Positions 37,439-47,015 of a DNA stretch of 64,000 nt are shown piece after piece. The stretch lies in the NCBI GenBank assembly GCA_030066685.1, contig JASJBF010000001.1:62001-126000 (forward strand), read 5' to 3'. The stretch's first letter is position 1. Every line of letters begins with the position of its first letter. The stretch comes from Kiloniellales bacterium (GTDB lineage: Bacteria; Pseudomonadota; Alphaproteobacteria; Kiloniellales; JAKSBE01). The translations under genes were made by a program, and so were the position numbers. The notes beneath the pieces were generated by a model that worked only from the letters and a program-made list of their open reading frames with translations, made no database searches and had not been told where the DNA came from.

Positions 37439-37945
37439 ATGCTGATCGAGACCGCCCGGCTCCGGCTTCGGCCCTTCATCCCGAACGATCTTCCCGAGCT
37501 CGCCCGGCTTCTGGCCGATCCGGATTTCATGGCCTGGTCGGTCGCCGGGCCACTCGGAGAGGCCGAGGCGCGCCGAAAGCTCGAGGCGGAGATCGCCTGC
37601 TTCGCCGTCCATGGCTTCTCGAAACTGGCGCTGTCGCTGCAGGACGATCCCCGGCTGATCGGCTATTGCGGTCTCGGCCGGGAGACGATCGAGGGCGCGC
37701 CGGTGCCGGAGCTCGGCTTTCGCCTGAGCCCGCCTTACCGAGGCGAGGGCTTGGCCACGGAAGCGGCCGAGGCCGCGATCGCGGATGCCTTCGGCCGGCT
37801 CGCGCTGCCCGAGATCTACGCCTTTGCGGCGCCGGGCAACGCGCCGTCGCGCCGGGTCATCGCCAAGCTGGGCATGACCTACCTGCGCGACGTCCGGCTC
37901 TACGGCCGCGATTGGCGGCTCTACCGCCTTTCGCGGCCGAGATGA
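37439..37945 (+). CDS. GNAT family N-acetyltransferase, RimJ/RimL type
   Basis: 168 residues beginning LIETARLRLRPFIPNDLPELARLL, a typical start of the RimJ/RimL-like acetyltransferases, with the acetyl-CoA-binding loop PPYRGEGLATEAAEAAI and the late GNAPSRRVIAKLGMTYL. It should transfer an acetyl group to an amino group of a protein or small molecule. ATG 37439 is used; GTG 37433 is two codons upstream. Likely co-transcribed with the glutathione transferase gene. Confidence 0.85.
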   Translation: MLIETARLRLRPFIPNDLPELARLLADPDFMAWSVAGPLGEAEARRKLEAEIACFAVHGFSKLALSLQDDPRLIGYCGLGRETIEGAPVPELGFRLSPPYRGEGLATEAAEAAIADAFGRLALPEIYAFAAPGNAPSRRVIAKLGMTYLRDVRLYGRDWRLYRLSRPR

Positions 37946-37951
37946 GCCGCC

Positions 37952-38311
37952 TCAGTATTTGAAGGCCGGCTTGACGGCCTGGTTGCTCGCCAGCGGCGTA
38001 TCCAGGCTGCTCGGATTGGCCCCGGCACCTTCGGCGAACTGGTTCTGCACCTTCATGCCGGTGGTCCAGATCCCGACCAGTTCCTGCGCGCAGTGCGTGC
38101 GGCTGATCATGCCGGCCTGGACGTAGGGGTCGAAGGTTTCCTGGGCCAGCGAGCGCGCGGCGACCTCGCCGGTCCGCCCGCCGTGCATGCGGCCCTGGAT
38201 GAGCATCTCCTGCCGCACCATGTTGCAGGGGTCCAGGGAGCCGTAGCGGCCGATGAAAACCGCCGTGAACATGAGCACACCCAGGACGAGGACTGATACC
38301 AGGCTTTTCAT
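37952..38311 (-). CDS. Small membrane-anchored or secreted hypothetical protein
   Basis: 119 residues, not recognised. One hydrophobic N-terminal segment (LVSVLVLGVLMFTAVFIG) could be a signal anchor. The rest is soluble, with cysteines in LDPCNMVRQE and THCAQELVG that may pair outside the membrane. ATG 38311 is preceded by AAAGGAAC; longer versions of the frame have no ribosome-binding support. The stop is 7 bases from the stop of the opposing acetyltransferase gene. Confidence 0.65.
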   Translation of the reverse strand: MKSLVSVLVLGVLMFTAVFIGRYGSLDPCNMVRQEMLIQGRMHGGRTGEVAARSLAQETFDPYVQAGMISRTHCAQELVGIWTTGMKVQNQFAEGAGANPSSLDTPLASNQAVKPAFKY

Positions 38312-38601
38312 CCAATGTTCCTTTCGGGCGGTTCGGGCCTTTTTGGGCCCGTCCTTCGGGCGCCGCTGTTCTTGCGGCGTTCGAAGACGTGGACGGTCCG
38401 CGGTGCTGATCCACGGGTCCGTGTCGCGGTTTCTCGTCATGTCGTGAGGCATCACTTGTCTTGTTTGCGGCGGTCAGCCGCGTGTCCTGGTCGCGCCCCC
38501 GCGCCGACCCTCCCGAGTACTTCTGCCGAGAGGCAAAGTACCGCCTTTACGCTAAGCTAATTCACCGCCACGGCGCATGAGCATTTTTGGGCATTTTCGG
38601 G

Positions 38602-41316
38602 TTATACTTTGGCGTCTTCTTGCAGCGTCAGGGTGACACGGACGATGCTGGGCTCCTCCGCATCGTTGCGCCGGGTGAAGCCGAGGATGTCGCAAAGCTT
38701 CAGCATGGTGCGGTTGTCGCGCAGAACGTCGCCGAAAAGCTCTTTGATTCCACGGTTTCGCGCGTAGTTGATGATTCGGCGCATCAACAGCATGCCCAGG
38801 CCCTGGCCGGTCATTTCGCCGCCGATGATGATGGCGTACTCCGCGCGTTCGTTGTCGGGATCGGCGCTCATGCGCACGACGCCGTAGACCTCGGTCTGGC
38901 CGGGGATGCCGGGATCGGTCAGGACCAGGGCCATCTCGCGGTCGTAGTCGATCTGCGTCGCACGCGCCAGGGCCTCGTGCGATATGGTCCGCATCGGGAC
39001 GAAGAAGCGCAGCCGAATCTCCTCCGGCGTCAGCTTTGCGAAGGCGCGCTGGAAGGCGGGTTCGTCCTCCGGCACCACAGGGCGCAAGAGGAGCCGGCGC
39101 TCGTCGGCGAGCGGGATCTCCTCCTCCAACTCGGAGGGGTAGGGCCGGATCGCCAGCCGGCTCTTGGCCGCCGAATCCGATGCTTCGACTCGGACCCTGG
39201 CATCCAGGGCCATCACGCCGTATTCGTCGGCCAGAAGCGGATTGATGTCGAGCTCCGCGACGCTCTCCAGGTCGACGACCAGCTGCGACAGCTTGACCAG
39301 GGTGAAGGCGACGGCGTCCAGGTTCGTCGGCGGTAGGCCCCGGTAGCCCTGCAGAAGGCGGTAGATCCGGGTCCGCGCCATGACGTCGCGGGCCAGCTTC
39401 ATGTTGAGCGGCGGCAGGGCCAGCGCCTTGTCGTCGATCACCTCGACCCCGGTGCCGCCTTCGCCGAACAGCAGCACGGGGCCGAACTGGCGGTCGCTGA
39501 GCACCCCCATGATCAGCTCGTAGGCGCCGGGCCGCCGGATCATGGGTTGCACGGTGAAGCCGTCGATGCGCGCTTCCGGCCGCTTCTCCGCGACCCGGGC
39601 GGCCATGGCCGCCGCCGCCTCGGCGACGCTGCCGGGGCCGCGCAGGTCGAGCGCCACGCCGCCGACGTCGGTCTTGTGGGTGATGTCCCGCGACAGGATC
39701 TTGAGTGCCACCGAGCCGCCCAGCTCGGCAGCCACCGCCGCCGCCGACTCGGGCGTCTCCGCCACCCGCGTGGGGCTGACCGGGATGTCGTAGGCGGCCA
39801 GTACCTGCTTGGCCTCGGGCTCGGTCAGCCAGTCACGTCCGTCGGCCAGCGCCGCCCCGATCACCGCCTGCGCGGCCTCCCGGTCCGGTGTGAAGCCCTC
39901 GGGTATGGAAGGCGGCGTCTGCATGAGCTCCGTCTGGTTGAGCCGGTAGGTCACCAACTCGGTGAAGGCGCCGACCGCCTTCTGCGGCGTCTCGTAGGTC
40001 GGGACCGAATGCTCGGCGAAGAGCCGCCGGGATTCGAGCGCGGCGTCTTCGCCGACCCAACTGGTCAGGATCGGCAGCTTCTTCGTGCTCTTGATGGACT
40101 CGACCACGGCCTGAGCCGCCTCGGTCGAAGAGGCGACGGCCGTCGGACAGTTGAGGACCAGCAGGCCGTCGATGCCGTTCTCCTTTCGGCTCGCGGCCTG
40201 GACGAGGATCTCCAGCGCCTTGGCGTAGCGCAGGCCGTCCGCATCGCCGATGATGTCGACCGGGTTGCCGCGCGACCAGGTCGGCGGCAGCACGGCCTCG
40301 AGTTCAGCCAGGACTTCCGGGCTCAGTTCGGCGAGGCGGCCGCCGTAATCGATCAGCGCGTCGGTGGCCATGACTCCGAAGCCGCCCCCGTTGGTCAGGA
40401 TCGCCAGGCGGTTGTCCTTGGGCAGGCGGGCCTTGCCCACGGTCTCCACCGCATCGAAAAGCTCGTCCAGGTTCATGACCCTGAGCATGCCGGCGCGCCG
40501 GAAGGCGGCGTCGTAGACCTCGTCGGCGCCGGCTAGGGCCCCGGTATGGGAGGCCGCGGCCTTGGCGCCTTCGGCATGGCGGCCCGCCTTGACCACGATC
40601 ACGGCCTTGCTGCGCGCCGCGGCGCGCGCGGCCGAGAGGAACTTCCGCGCGTCGCTGATCGCCTCGATGTAGAGCAGTATCGAGCGGGTCTGGATGTCGT
40701 TGGCGAGGTAGTCGAGCATGTCCCCGAAATCGACGTCGGACATATCGCCCAGGGACACCACGTAGGAAAAGCCGATGCCGCGGCTGCTCGCCCAGTCGAC
40801 CACCGAGGAGACCACCGCACCTGACTGGGCGACGAAGGCGAGCCGCCCGGTCTCGGGCTCGCGCGCCGCGAAGCTGGCGTTGAGCCCCTGGCTCGGCACC
40901 ATGATGCCCAGGCAGTTCGGACCGGCGATCCGCAGCAGGTGGGGGCGAGCCGCATCGAGCATCTCCTGGCGCAGGCTCGCGCCCTCGGCCCCGGCGCGCC
41001 GGCCCAAGCCGGCCGAGATGACCACTGCCGCCTTGGTGCCGCGCGCACCGAGCTCGTCGATCAGGCCCGGGATCGTCGCCGGCGGCGTGGCGATAACCGC
41101 GAGGTCCGGTCCTTCGGGAAGATCGGCGACACTCCGAAAGGCCGGAATCCCCTCGACCTCTTCGTGCGTCGGGTGGACCGGGTGGACCTTCAGGCCGCCC
41201 TCGCGGTTCAGGAGATTGCGGGCCAGGACCGCGCCGACGGAGCCCTGGCGCTTGCTGGCGCCGATCAGGGCGATCGACTTCGGCTTGAAGAGGAAATCGA
41301 GGTTTCGGATCGTCAT
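38602..41316 (-). CDS. Pat-like protein: acyl-CoA synthetase (NDP-forming) domains plus GNAT acetyltransferase
   Basis: 904 residues. Order: CoA-binding domain (PKSIALIGASKRQGSVGAVLARNL), succinyl-CoA-ligase-like domains (GPNCLGIMVP, AQSGAVVSSVVDWA, KAGRHAEGAKAAASHTGALAG), an ATP-grasp region (TEPEAKQVLAAYDIPV ... LFGEGGTGVEVIDDKALALPPL) and a C-terminal GNAT domain (GQGLGMLLMRRIINYARNRGI). This is the architecture of PatZ/Pat protein lysine acetyltransferases that silence acetyl-CoA synthetase. Divergent from an Acs-like gene, which fits that role. ATG 41316 (GGAG 10 bases upstream) is chosen over the ATG at 41343. Confidence 0.88.
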   Translation of the reverse strand: MTIRNLDFLFKPKSIALIGASKRQGSVGAVLARNLLNREGGLKVHPVHPTHEEVEGIPAFRSVADLPEGPDLAVIATPPATIPGLIDELGARGTKAAVVISAGLGRRAGAEGASLRQEMLDAARPHLLRIAGPNCLGIMVPSQGLNASFAAREPETGRLAFVAQSGAVVSSVVDWASSRGIGFSYVVSLGDMSDVDFGDMLDYLANDIQTRSILLYIEAISDARKFLSAARAAARSKAVIVVKAGRHAEGAKAAASHTGALAGADEVYDAAFRRAGMLRVMNLDELFDAVETVGKARLPKDNRLAILTNGGGFGVMATDALIDYGGRLAELSPEVLAELEAVLPPTWSRGNPVDIIGDADGLRYAKALEILVQAASRKENGIDGLLVLNCPTAVASSTEAAQAVVESIKSTKKLPILTSWVGEDAALESRRLFAEHSVPTYETPQKAVGAFTELVTYRLNQTELMQTPPSIPEGFTPDREAAQAVIGAALADGRDWLTEPEAKQVLAAYDIPVSPTRVAETPESAAAVAAELGGSVALKILSRDITHKTDVGGVALDLRGPGSVAEAAAAMAARVAEKRPEARIDGFTVQPMIRRPGAYELIMGVLSDRQFGPVLLFGEGGTGVEVIDDKALALPPLNMKLARDVMARTRIYRLLQGYRGLPPTNLDAVAFTLVKLSQLVVDLESVAELDINPLLADEYGVMALDARVRVEASDSAAKSRLAIRPYPSELEEEIPLADERRLLLRPVVPEDEPAFQRAFAKLTPEEIRLRFFVPMRTISHEALARATQIDYDREMALVLTDPGIPGQTEVYGVVRMSADPDNERAEYAIIIGGEMTGQGLGMLLMRRIINYARNRGIKELFGDVLRDNRTMLKLCDILGFTRRNDAEEPSIVRVTLTLQEDAKV

Positions 41317-41473
41317 GACGGCGCGGCTCCGGATCCATTTCATACTGCCGCAGGATAGCGGCGTGCGGGCTGCGCAAGATCAAGGCGCGTTTCGCAGATG
41401 CAGCATAATTGCCTTGTTTCGAGGTCGGCAATGAAGCTTTCATTGCCGGGGCGCGGAGGATCGGGAGACCACC

Positions 41474-43228
41474 ATGGCCTGGGATCGGATCTCCAAGTCG
41501 GAGGGCGGACAGCGAGCGTCGGACGCGGCGTCTTACGAGGCCGCGTGCCGCAGCTTTACCTGGGCGGAGGCGCGCGCGGCCCTGGACGGCCTGCCCGAGG
41601 GCCGCGGCCTGAACATCGCCCACGAAGCGGTCGACCGCCACGCTGTGGGGCCGCAGGGCGCGCGAGTCGCCCTGCGCTGGCTCGGCAAGGACGGCGCCCG
41701 GCGGGAGCTCAGCTATGCCGAGCTCGCCGCGCTCTCGAACCGCTTCGCCAATGCCCTGCGCGCGCTCGGCGTCGGCGAGGGCGACACCGTCTTCAGCCTG
41801 CTGGGGCGAGTGCCGGCGCTCTACGTCTCGGTCTTGGGCGCCCTGAAGAACGGCAGCGTCTTCTGCCCCCTGTTCTCCGCCTTCGGGCCGGAGCCGATCC
41901 AGTCCCGCATGGAGATCGGTTCGGCCAAGGTGTTGGTAACGACGCCGCAGCTCTACGCGCGCAAGGTCCGGCAACTGCGCGCCGCGCTGCCCCACCTCGA
42001 GCGGGTGCTGCTGGTCGGCGGCGACGCTCCGGAGGCCGGTTGCCGAAGCTTCGAGCGGCTCGTCGAGACGGCCCCGGAGGATTTCACGATCCCCCCGACC
42101 GACCCGGAGGACCTGGCGCTGCTGCATTTCACCAGCGGCACCACGGGCCGGCCGAAGGGCGCCCTCCACGTCCACGAGGCCGTGGTCGTCCATTCCGCCT
42201 CGGCCCGCTTCGCCCTGGATCTCGGGCCGGGCGACGTCTACTGGTGCACGGCCGACCCGGGCTGGGTGACCGGCATGTCCTACGGCATCATCGCGCCCCT
42301 GGTGGTCGGCGCGACCCTGGTCGTCGACGAGGCCGAGTTCGACCCGGAGCGCTGGTACCGCGTCCTCCAGGACGAGGCTGTCCGGGTCTGGTACACGGCG
42401 CCGACCGCGATCCGCATGCTGATGAAGCACGGGCCCGACCTGGCCCGGCGCTTCGACCTCTCGGCGCTGCGCTTCGCGGCCAGCGTCGGCGAGCCGCTCA
42501 ATCCCGAAGCCGTAATCTGGGGGCAGGAGGTCCTGGGCCGGCCGTTTCACGACACCTGGTGGCAGACCGAGACCGGCGGGATCATGCTTGCCAACTTCGC
42601 GGCGACGGACATCAAGCCGGGGTCCATGGGCCTGCCGCTGCCGGGGATCGAGGCCGCCATCGTTCGCCGCCGGGAGGATGGCGGCGTCGAGGTGATCGAG
42701 GAGCCGGAGCGGGACGGGGAGCTCGCGCTGAAGTGCGCCTGGCCCTCGATGTTTCGCGGCTATCTGAACGAGGCGGCGCGCTACCGCAAGTGCTTCGCCG
42801 CCGACTGGTACCTGAGCGGCGATCTGGCCCGGCGCGATCCCGAGGGCTACTACTGGTTCCTCGGACGGGCCGACGACATGATCAAGTCGGCGGGCCACCT
42901 GATCGGCCCCTTCGAGGTGGAGAGCGCGCTCATGGAGCACCCGGCCGTCGCCGAGGCCGGAGCGATCGGCAAGCCGGATCCGGTCGCCATGGAGACGGTA
43001 AAGGCCTTCGTCGCCTTGAAGCCGGGCGTCGAGCCGAGCGATGCCTTGCGCCGGGAGATCCTGGGCCTGGCGCGCGAACGCCTCGGCCCGGCTGTCGCGC
43101 CGCGCCAGATCGACTTCCTGGACGACTTGCCGAAGACCCGCAGCGGGAAGATCATGCGCCGCCTGCTGAAGGCGCGGGAGCTGGGACTGGCGGAAGGCGA
43201 CACCTCGACGCTCGAAGCCGGGAGTTGA
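41474..43228 (+). CDS. Acetyl-CoA synthetase-like AMP-forming acyl-CoA ligase
   Basis: 584 residues of the ANL superfamily: [17 protein letters not shown] (P-loop), [37 protein letters not shown] and the C-terminal catalytic lysine in [10 protein letters not shown] (Lys559). It is shorter than ordinary Acs (~650). It should activate acetate or a short acid with ATP and CoA. The lysine motif is the usual target of Pat-type acetylation, and a Pat-like gene is divergent from it. An acyl carrier protein gene follows 52 bases downstream, so the acid might instead be passed to a carrier. ATG 41474 is used. Confidence 0.9.
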   Translation: MAWDRISKSEGGQRASDAASYEAACRSFTWAEARAALDGLPEGRGLNIAHEAVDRHAVGPQGARVALRWLGKDGARRELSYAELAALSNRFANALRALGVGEGDTVFSLLGRVPALYVSVLGALKNGSVFCPLFSAFGPEPIQSRMEIGSAKVLVTTPQLYARKVRQLRAALPHLERVLLVGGDAPEAGCRSFERLVETAPEDFTIPPTDPEDLALLHFTSGTTGRPKGALHVHEAVVVHSASARFALDLGPGDVYWCTADPGWVTGMSYGIIAPLVVGATLVVDEAEFDPERWYRVLQDEAVRVWYTAPTAIRMLMKHGPDLARRFDLSALRFAASVGEPLNPEAVIWGQEVLGRPFHDTWWQTETGGIMLANFAATDIKPGSMGLPLPGIEAAIVRRREDGGVEVIEEPERDGELALKCAWPSMFRGYLNEAARYRKCFAADWYLSGDLARRDPEGYYWFLGRADDMIKSAGHLIGPFEVESALMEHPAVAEAGAIGKPDPVAMETVKAFVALKPGVEPSDALRREILGLARERLGPAVAPRQIDFLDDLPKTRSGKIMRRLLKARELGLAEGDTSTLEAGS

Positions 43229-43280
43229 GGCGCAATATGTCGTTCTCCGGACAACGTTCTGAATTTCTTGGAGGAAGAGC

Positions 43281-43538
43281 ATGAACGAGGCTGAGATCAA
43301 GGCGATGGTTCAAGACGTTCTGACCCAGGTTGCACCCAACATCGACACCGCCAGCCTGGACCCGGAGACGGCCTTCCGTGATCAGGTTGAGTTCGACTCC
43401 CTCGACTTCCTGAACTTCGTCATCGCCTTGGGCGAGCGAAGCGGAAGCGAGATCCCTGAGATCGATTATCCCAAACTGGCCAGCTTGCAGGGCTGCATCG
43501 GCTACTTCACCGCGCGATCGAAGGCCGTCGTCGACTAA
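43281..43538 (+). CDS. Acyl carrier protein-like protein
   Basis: 85 residues of the ACP fold with the phosphopantetheine attachment serine at Ser40 (EFDSLDFLNF). The usual DSL is intact, so the protein should carry a 4'-phosphopantetheine arm. GGAGGAAGAGC gives a strong ribosome-binding site. It follows the Acs-like ligase gene, suggesting that the ligase may load an acid onto this carrier; it is not next to fatty-acid genes, so it is not the housekeeping AcpP. Confidence 0.85.
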   Translation: MNEAEIKAMVQDVLTQVAPNIDTASLDPETAFRDQVEFDSLDFLNFVIALGERSGSEIPEIDYPKLASLQGCIGYFTARSKAVVD

Positions 43539-43781
43539 CACCAAGGAGCGCTGCCAGCACTGCTACCGCAAAGCAGTCAGGATCGGGGCTTGAAAGCCTG
43601 CTATAGTGGGACGGGCTGGGGTCGAGACCCGGGCCGTGCAGGCCCGAAAAGGGGACGTCGGCGACGGAGATCAGGCTCTTTGATCCGGACTCCATCTTGT
43701 CGGTTTCGGGCCGTCGCTTGCGCCGAGCCAATCCCCGGCCCGCCCTGCAATGTTAGGATTCACCGTCTTCGAGGTACCACG

Positions 43782-44453
43782 ATGACCAGCGAGGAGGTCG
43801 AGGATCAGGCCGCGGAAACCGTACGCTCGCTCCCTGAGACGGCCAGAATGGTCCTCCTGCAGCCCGTGGCCTTCTTTCGGACCATGCCCAAGTCCGGCGG
43901 TTTCCTCTCGCCGCTGATCTACCTCCTGGTGATGACCGCGATTGCCTCGGTGATCTCGGTGGTTGCCGCCACGATCTCTGCGGCCGAGGTCGCTGGGGCG
44001 GCCCTTTTCGGGATCCTCCTCGCGCTCATACTGCTGGTGATCGGCGCCTTCATAGCGTCGGCTATTCTCTGCGTGATCTGGATGATGCTGGGCTCGAAGG
44101 AGAAGTTCGAGACCGCCTTCAGGGTCGTTTGCTACACCTCGACGATCCTGCCGATCGCGGCGCTTCTCGACATCATCCCCTACTTCGGTACCGCGGTCTG
44201 GGTGGTCTGGGGCACCTGGCTGATTATCCTCGCCAGCGTTCATGCCCACGAGCTGGCGCGAAAGCAGGCCGGCACCGTGTTCGGGATCATAGGCGCGGTC
44301 TTTCTCCTCGGGGCCTTCGGCTTCCAGTATGCCGGCCAGCAGTCGATGAAACGGCTGGAGGAGATCCAGGGCCAGTTCGAGGGCCTGGACGCGGACAACC
44401 CCGAGGACGCCGCCAAGATTCTCGAGATGATGAAGGATTTGCAGCGGCAGTAG
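43782..44453 (+). CDS. Yip1-family-like integral membrane protein
   Basis: 223 residues with about five hydrophobic segments (LIYLLVMTAIASVISVVAATI, ALFGILLALILLVIGAFIASAILCVIW, PIAALLDIIPYFGTAVWVVWGTWLIILA, TVFGIIGAVFLLGAFGF) and an acidic C-terminal helix. The pattern fits the Yip1 family of membrane proteins of unknown bacterial function. ATG 43782 (MTSEEVEDQ) is chosen. About 240 bases separate it from the ACP gene; nothing is recognised in that gap. Confidence 0.75.
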   Translation: MTSEEVEDQAAETVRSLPETARMVLLQPVAFFRTMPKSGGFLSPLIYLLVMTAIASVISVVAATISAAEVAGAALFGILLALILLVIGAFIASAILCVIWMMLGSKEKFETAFRVVCYTSTILPIAALLDIIPYFGTAVWVVWGTWLIILASVHAHELARKQAGTVFGIIGAVFLLGAFGFQYAGQQSMKRLEEIQGQFEGLDADNPEDAAKILEMMKDLQRQ

Positions 44454-44472
44454 GCCGCCGTAGTCCCCGTTT

Positions 44473-45267
44473 TCAGCGACGCCAGCTCGGATCGACGCGG
44501 TCGAGCATGCGCAGGTAGGCCGGCCATTCCGGCAGGCGGACTTCGGCGCCGGCCTGGGCTGCGCCGTCCTCGAACTGGCTGCGGGTGCGCGCCATCACCG
44601 CGCGGCTCGGCAGCTTGAGGGTGCCGCCCGAGGCCATGACCTTGAGCTGGATCGCGGCGTTGTCCTCGAAGTGGTAGAGACGGCTGAAGGCCCAGGCGAC
44701 CGAGGGCCCGGTGGTGATCAGGCCGTGGTTGTAGAGCAGCAGGGTGTGATTGTCCGGCCCGAAGTCGGCGACCAGGCGCGCGCGCTCGTCGAGGTCGAGA
44801 GCGATCCCTTCGTACTCGTGGGTGCCGATACGCTCGTGGAACATGAACCCGGTCTGGGTCATGGGGACGAAGCCTTCCTCCAGGCAGGAGACCGCGACCG
44901 CGTTCTGGGAGTGGGTGTGCAGCACGCAGGAAATGTCCGGCCGCGCCCCGTGGATCGCCGAGTGGATGACGTAGCCGGCCCGGTTCACCGGGTAGGGGCT
45001 GTCGTCCAGCTTGTTGCCCTCGAGGTCGATCTTGACCAGGTTGGAGGCGGTGATCTCGTCGTAGGTCAGGCCGAAGGGGTTGATCAGGATCGCTTCCTCG
45101 CTGCCCGGGACCCGCGCGGTAATGTGGTTGTAGACCTGCGAAGTCCAGCCATGAAGATGCACCAGCCGGTAGCAGGCCGCCAGGTCCAGCCGGACCTGCC
45201 ACTCCTGGGCGCTGAAGCCGCGAGGCGCGTCAATTGAGTGAGGGTTCTCTTTTGCTGCCATACCCAT
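44473..45267 (-). CDS. Class II aldolase/adducin family protein
   Basis: 264 residues of the class II aldolase/adducin fold, with YNHITARVPGSEEAILINPFGL, the metal-site HTHSQNAVAVSC and a later YNHGLITTG. The long insert and length resemble the subgroup often annotated only as class II aldolase, and differ from the OtnC-like protein at 12187. Activity and substrate unknown. ATG 45267 has GAGGGAAA upstream; the frame extends to 45360 without support. It converges on the Yip1-like gene. Confidence 0.85.
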   Translation of the reverse strand: MGMAAKENPHSIDAPRGFSAQEWQVRLDLAACYRLVHLHGWTSQVYNHITARVPGSEEAILINPFGLTYDEITASNLVKIDLEGNKLDDSPYPVNRAGYVIHSAIHGARPDISCVLHTHSQNAVAVSCLEEGFVPMTQTGFMFHERIGTHEYEGIALDLDERARLVADFGPDNHTLLLYNHGLITTGPSVAWAFSRLYHFEDNAAIQLKVMASGGTLKLPSRAVMARTRSQFEDGAAQAGAEVRLPEWPAYLRMLDRVDPSWRR

Positions 45268-45457
45268 GTCAATTTCCCTCGGCTGCGAACGCCAAACTAA
45301 ACATAGCATTGGTTTGCGGTAGAGCAGAACCGCCCATGTTGCTAGGGCAGTCTCATTCACTTCCGCAAAAGGGGTGGCTTGCGTAGCGCCGCCCCCCTCC
45401 GTGTCTGCCTGTGTTTGCGAAATTCCGCATTTCTCGCGGTATGGGCAAACAATCTCA

Positions 45458-45486
45458 TTGACAGAAGGTTAGGCGGGCATTAATCA
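45458..45486 (+). promoter_or_regulatory. Putative sigma-70-type promoter of the low-GC patch
   Basis: A perfect TTGACA at 45458-45463, a 17-base spacer and TAATCA at 45481-45486 lie 34 bases upstream of ATG 45521. The -10 is imperfect. Prediction from sequence only. Confidence 0.4.
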
Positions 45487-45520
45487 GAATGTGGTGGCAG
45501 CAGCGAATGGAATCTGGGCA

Positions 45521-46330
45521 ATGAATGTTGAGTCTTTGTCGAGCGCAGAAAATGCCGAAGCTCCGGATGCGGGTCCGGAACGCCAGCGATCAACGATCGG
45601 ATTTCCTTACATTGGTCTCAGCGAAGCAATTGGGGTCGCTCAGGCTTTGCATGCACATGTCGGGTCCGGCGCGTGTGATGACAATCAGCTTGCGTCATGG
45701 CTGAACCTTAGTGCGAAGAGTAGTGGTTTTCGCGTTCGAATTTCGGCGGCACGCATGTTTGGTGTCATAGATTCGGTGTCGCCTGGAAAGTACCAGCTAT
45801 CATCTCTGGGTATGGCCATCGTGGATCGCGACCGTGCCGAGCGTGCCAAAGTGGAAGCCTTCCTAAGGGTTCCATTATTTGATGCAGTTTATGAGAAGTG
45901 GGGTGGGAGGCAGCTCCCACCACGGACTGGTTTTGAGCGCGAGCTAGTTGGCCTGGGGGTCGCAGAGAAGCAGAGCGACCGAGCACGACAGGTCTTAGAA
46001 CGATCAGCACAGTCTGCAGGTTTCTTTCACGCAGGTAGAGACCGGCTCGTCAAACCAGGAATTAAGCCTGAAGAGGAGCGTCATTCGGATCAAGGTGGTG
46101 GTACCGCGAAAGTAGACGACAACCTACCGGAGCACCTTGATCCAGTGATTAAGGGACTTATCGACAAACTACCAAGGCCTGGGTCTATTTGGCCTGAGAA
46201 GGAAAGGGCTCTTTGGTTACAAATTCTCGAGAATAGCTTCAAGCTTGTCTACGATGAGGAGGCCGAACCGAAAGGCCATTCTATTAGGGAAGCTGGGACC
46301 GCCAATTCAGATGACGAGGGCTGGTCGTGA
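45521..46330 (+). CDS. Hypothetical protein of a low-GC accessory patch
   Basis: 269 residues, not firmly recognised. The N-terminal half (FPYIGLSEAIGVAQAL ... LASWLNLSAKSSGFRVRISAARMFGVID ... YQLSSLG) reads like a winged-helix-type domain of the DUF5343-like kind. The C-terminal part is acidic and ends with a helix (EKERALWLQILENSFKLVYDEE). Codon use and base composition are clearly less GC-rich than the neighbours, suggesting transfer. ATG 45521 is used; GTG 45491 is possible. The stop overlaps the GTG of the next gene (GTGA), so the two should be made together. Confidence 0.65.
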   Translation: MNVESLSSAENAEAPDAGPERQRSTIGFPYIGLSEAIGVAQALHAHVGSGACDDNQLASWLNLSAKSSGFRVRISAARMFGVIDSVSPGKYQLSSLGMAIVDRDRAERAKVEAFLRVPLFDAVYEKWGGRQLPPRTGFERELVGLGVAEKQSDRARQVLERSAQSAGFFHAGRDRLVKPGIKPEEERHSDQGGGTAKVDDNLPEHLDPVIKGLIDKLPRPGSIWPEKERALWLQILENSFKLVYDEEAEPKGHSIREAGTANSDDEGWS

Positions 46331-46530
46331 CAGAGGAAGAGTACTATTCGGTAGTGGCAAAGCTAGGTCTCCGTCCGACCCAAGTGCCGACAGTATATGT
46401 GACTGGCCAGGGAGATCTCTATAACGTACCTATTGCAGCTCGATACACTGCCGAACAGCGCGCCGAAATCATCGAGCGACTTAAGATGAGGATGGGAATA
46501 ACTTGGGGGGGCGCCTGGGATGCGGACTAG
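46327..46530 (+). CDS. Small hypothetical protein coupled to the preceding gene
   Basis: 67 residues, not recognised: TEEEYYSVVAKLGLRPTQVPTVYVTG followed by a helix (TAEQRAEIIERLKMRMGI). The GTG start overlaps the preceding stop by 4 bases. No signal or membrane segment. Base composition matches the preceding gene. The tight coupling suggests the two proteins act together. Confidence 0.6.
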   Translation: MTEEEYYSVVAKLGLRPTQVPTVYVTGQGDLYNVPIAARYTAEQRAEIIERLKMRMGITWGGAWDAD

Positions 46531-46551
46531 GCGCCCTATCGCCAAGTCAGC

Positions 46552-46830
46552 CTAGTTAGTGTTTAGAGCAGCCCGTGCAATCTCTGCAGGAAATGCAACC
46601 CAAGGCCGTAGGCCATCTTCTTCGGATTCGACCTTCGATACGACAACGCCAATACCAGAAGCACGATACAGATCGGCAATTGCCAAAGGAATGGCATCTT
46701 CGAGCGCGTCCATCGTAGGCTCAGCGACCAACAGGCCTGGCAAATCGGGGCTTGTTGCGTAGAAAAGGCCCGTTTCGCCTTCCTCTGTTCTCACTCGAAC
46801 GATCTTTGCCTTGCTCGTGGGTCGATGCAT
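46552..46830 (-). CDS. HicB/DUF1902-like small protein
   Basis: 92 residues. The core GLFYATSPDLPGLLVAEPTMDALEDAIPLAIADLY is the HicB-like partial RNase H fold seen in HicB antitoxins and DUF1902 proteins. No adjacent HicA-type toxin is visible and no DNA-binding C-terminal domain follows, so it may be a solitary antitoxin-like protein or a remnant. It lies in the low-GC patch, tail to tail with the coupled pair. Confidence 0.65.
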   Translation of the reverse strand: MHRPTSKAKIVRVRTEEGETGLFYATSPDLPGLLVAEPTMDALEDAIPLAIADLYRASGIGVVVSKVESEEDGLRPWVAFPAEIARAALNTN

Positions 46831-47015
46831 GGTTCCCTTCCTATGACACCACTCAGCATACAGTGTGTGAGTGAGTGACTAAACTATCCATTAATCTGAC
46901 GTGTGATGCATGCCAAATCAAGACACTGGGTTGCAATGCAGCATTGTGACTAGGGTCTATTGACTGCGGCGCTCTGAATTTCAATTCCGCCATACCATGT
47001 ATAGGCGCGTCAGAT

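Noticed and set aside
46531-46830. A complete HicBA toxin-antitoxin pair
   Set aside because: No HicA-like small protein is encoded next to the HicB-like gene on either strand.
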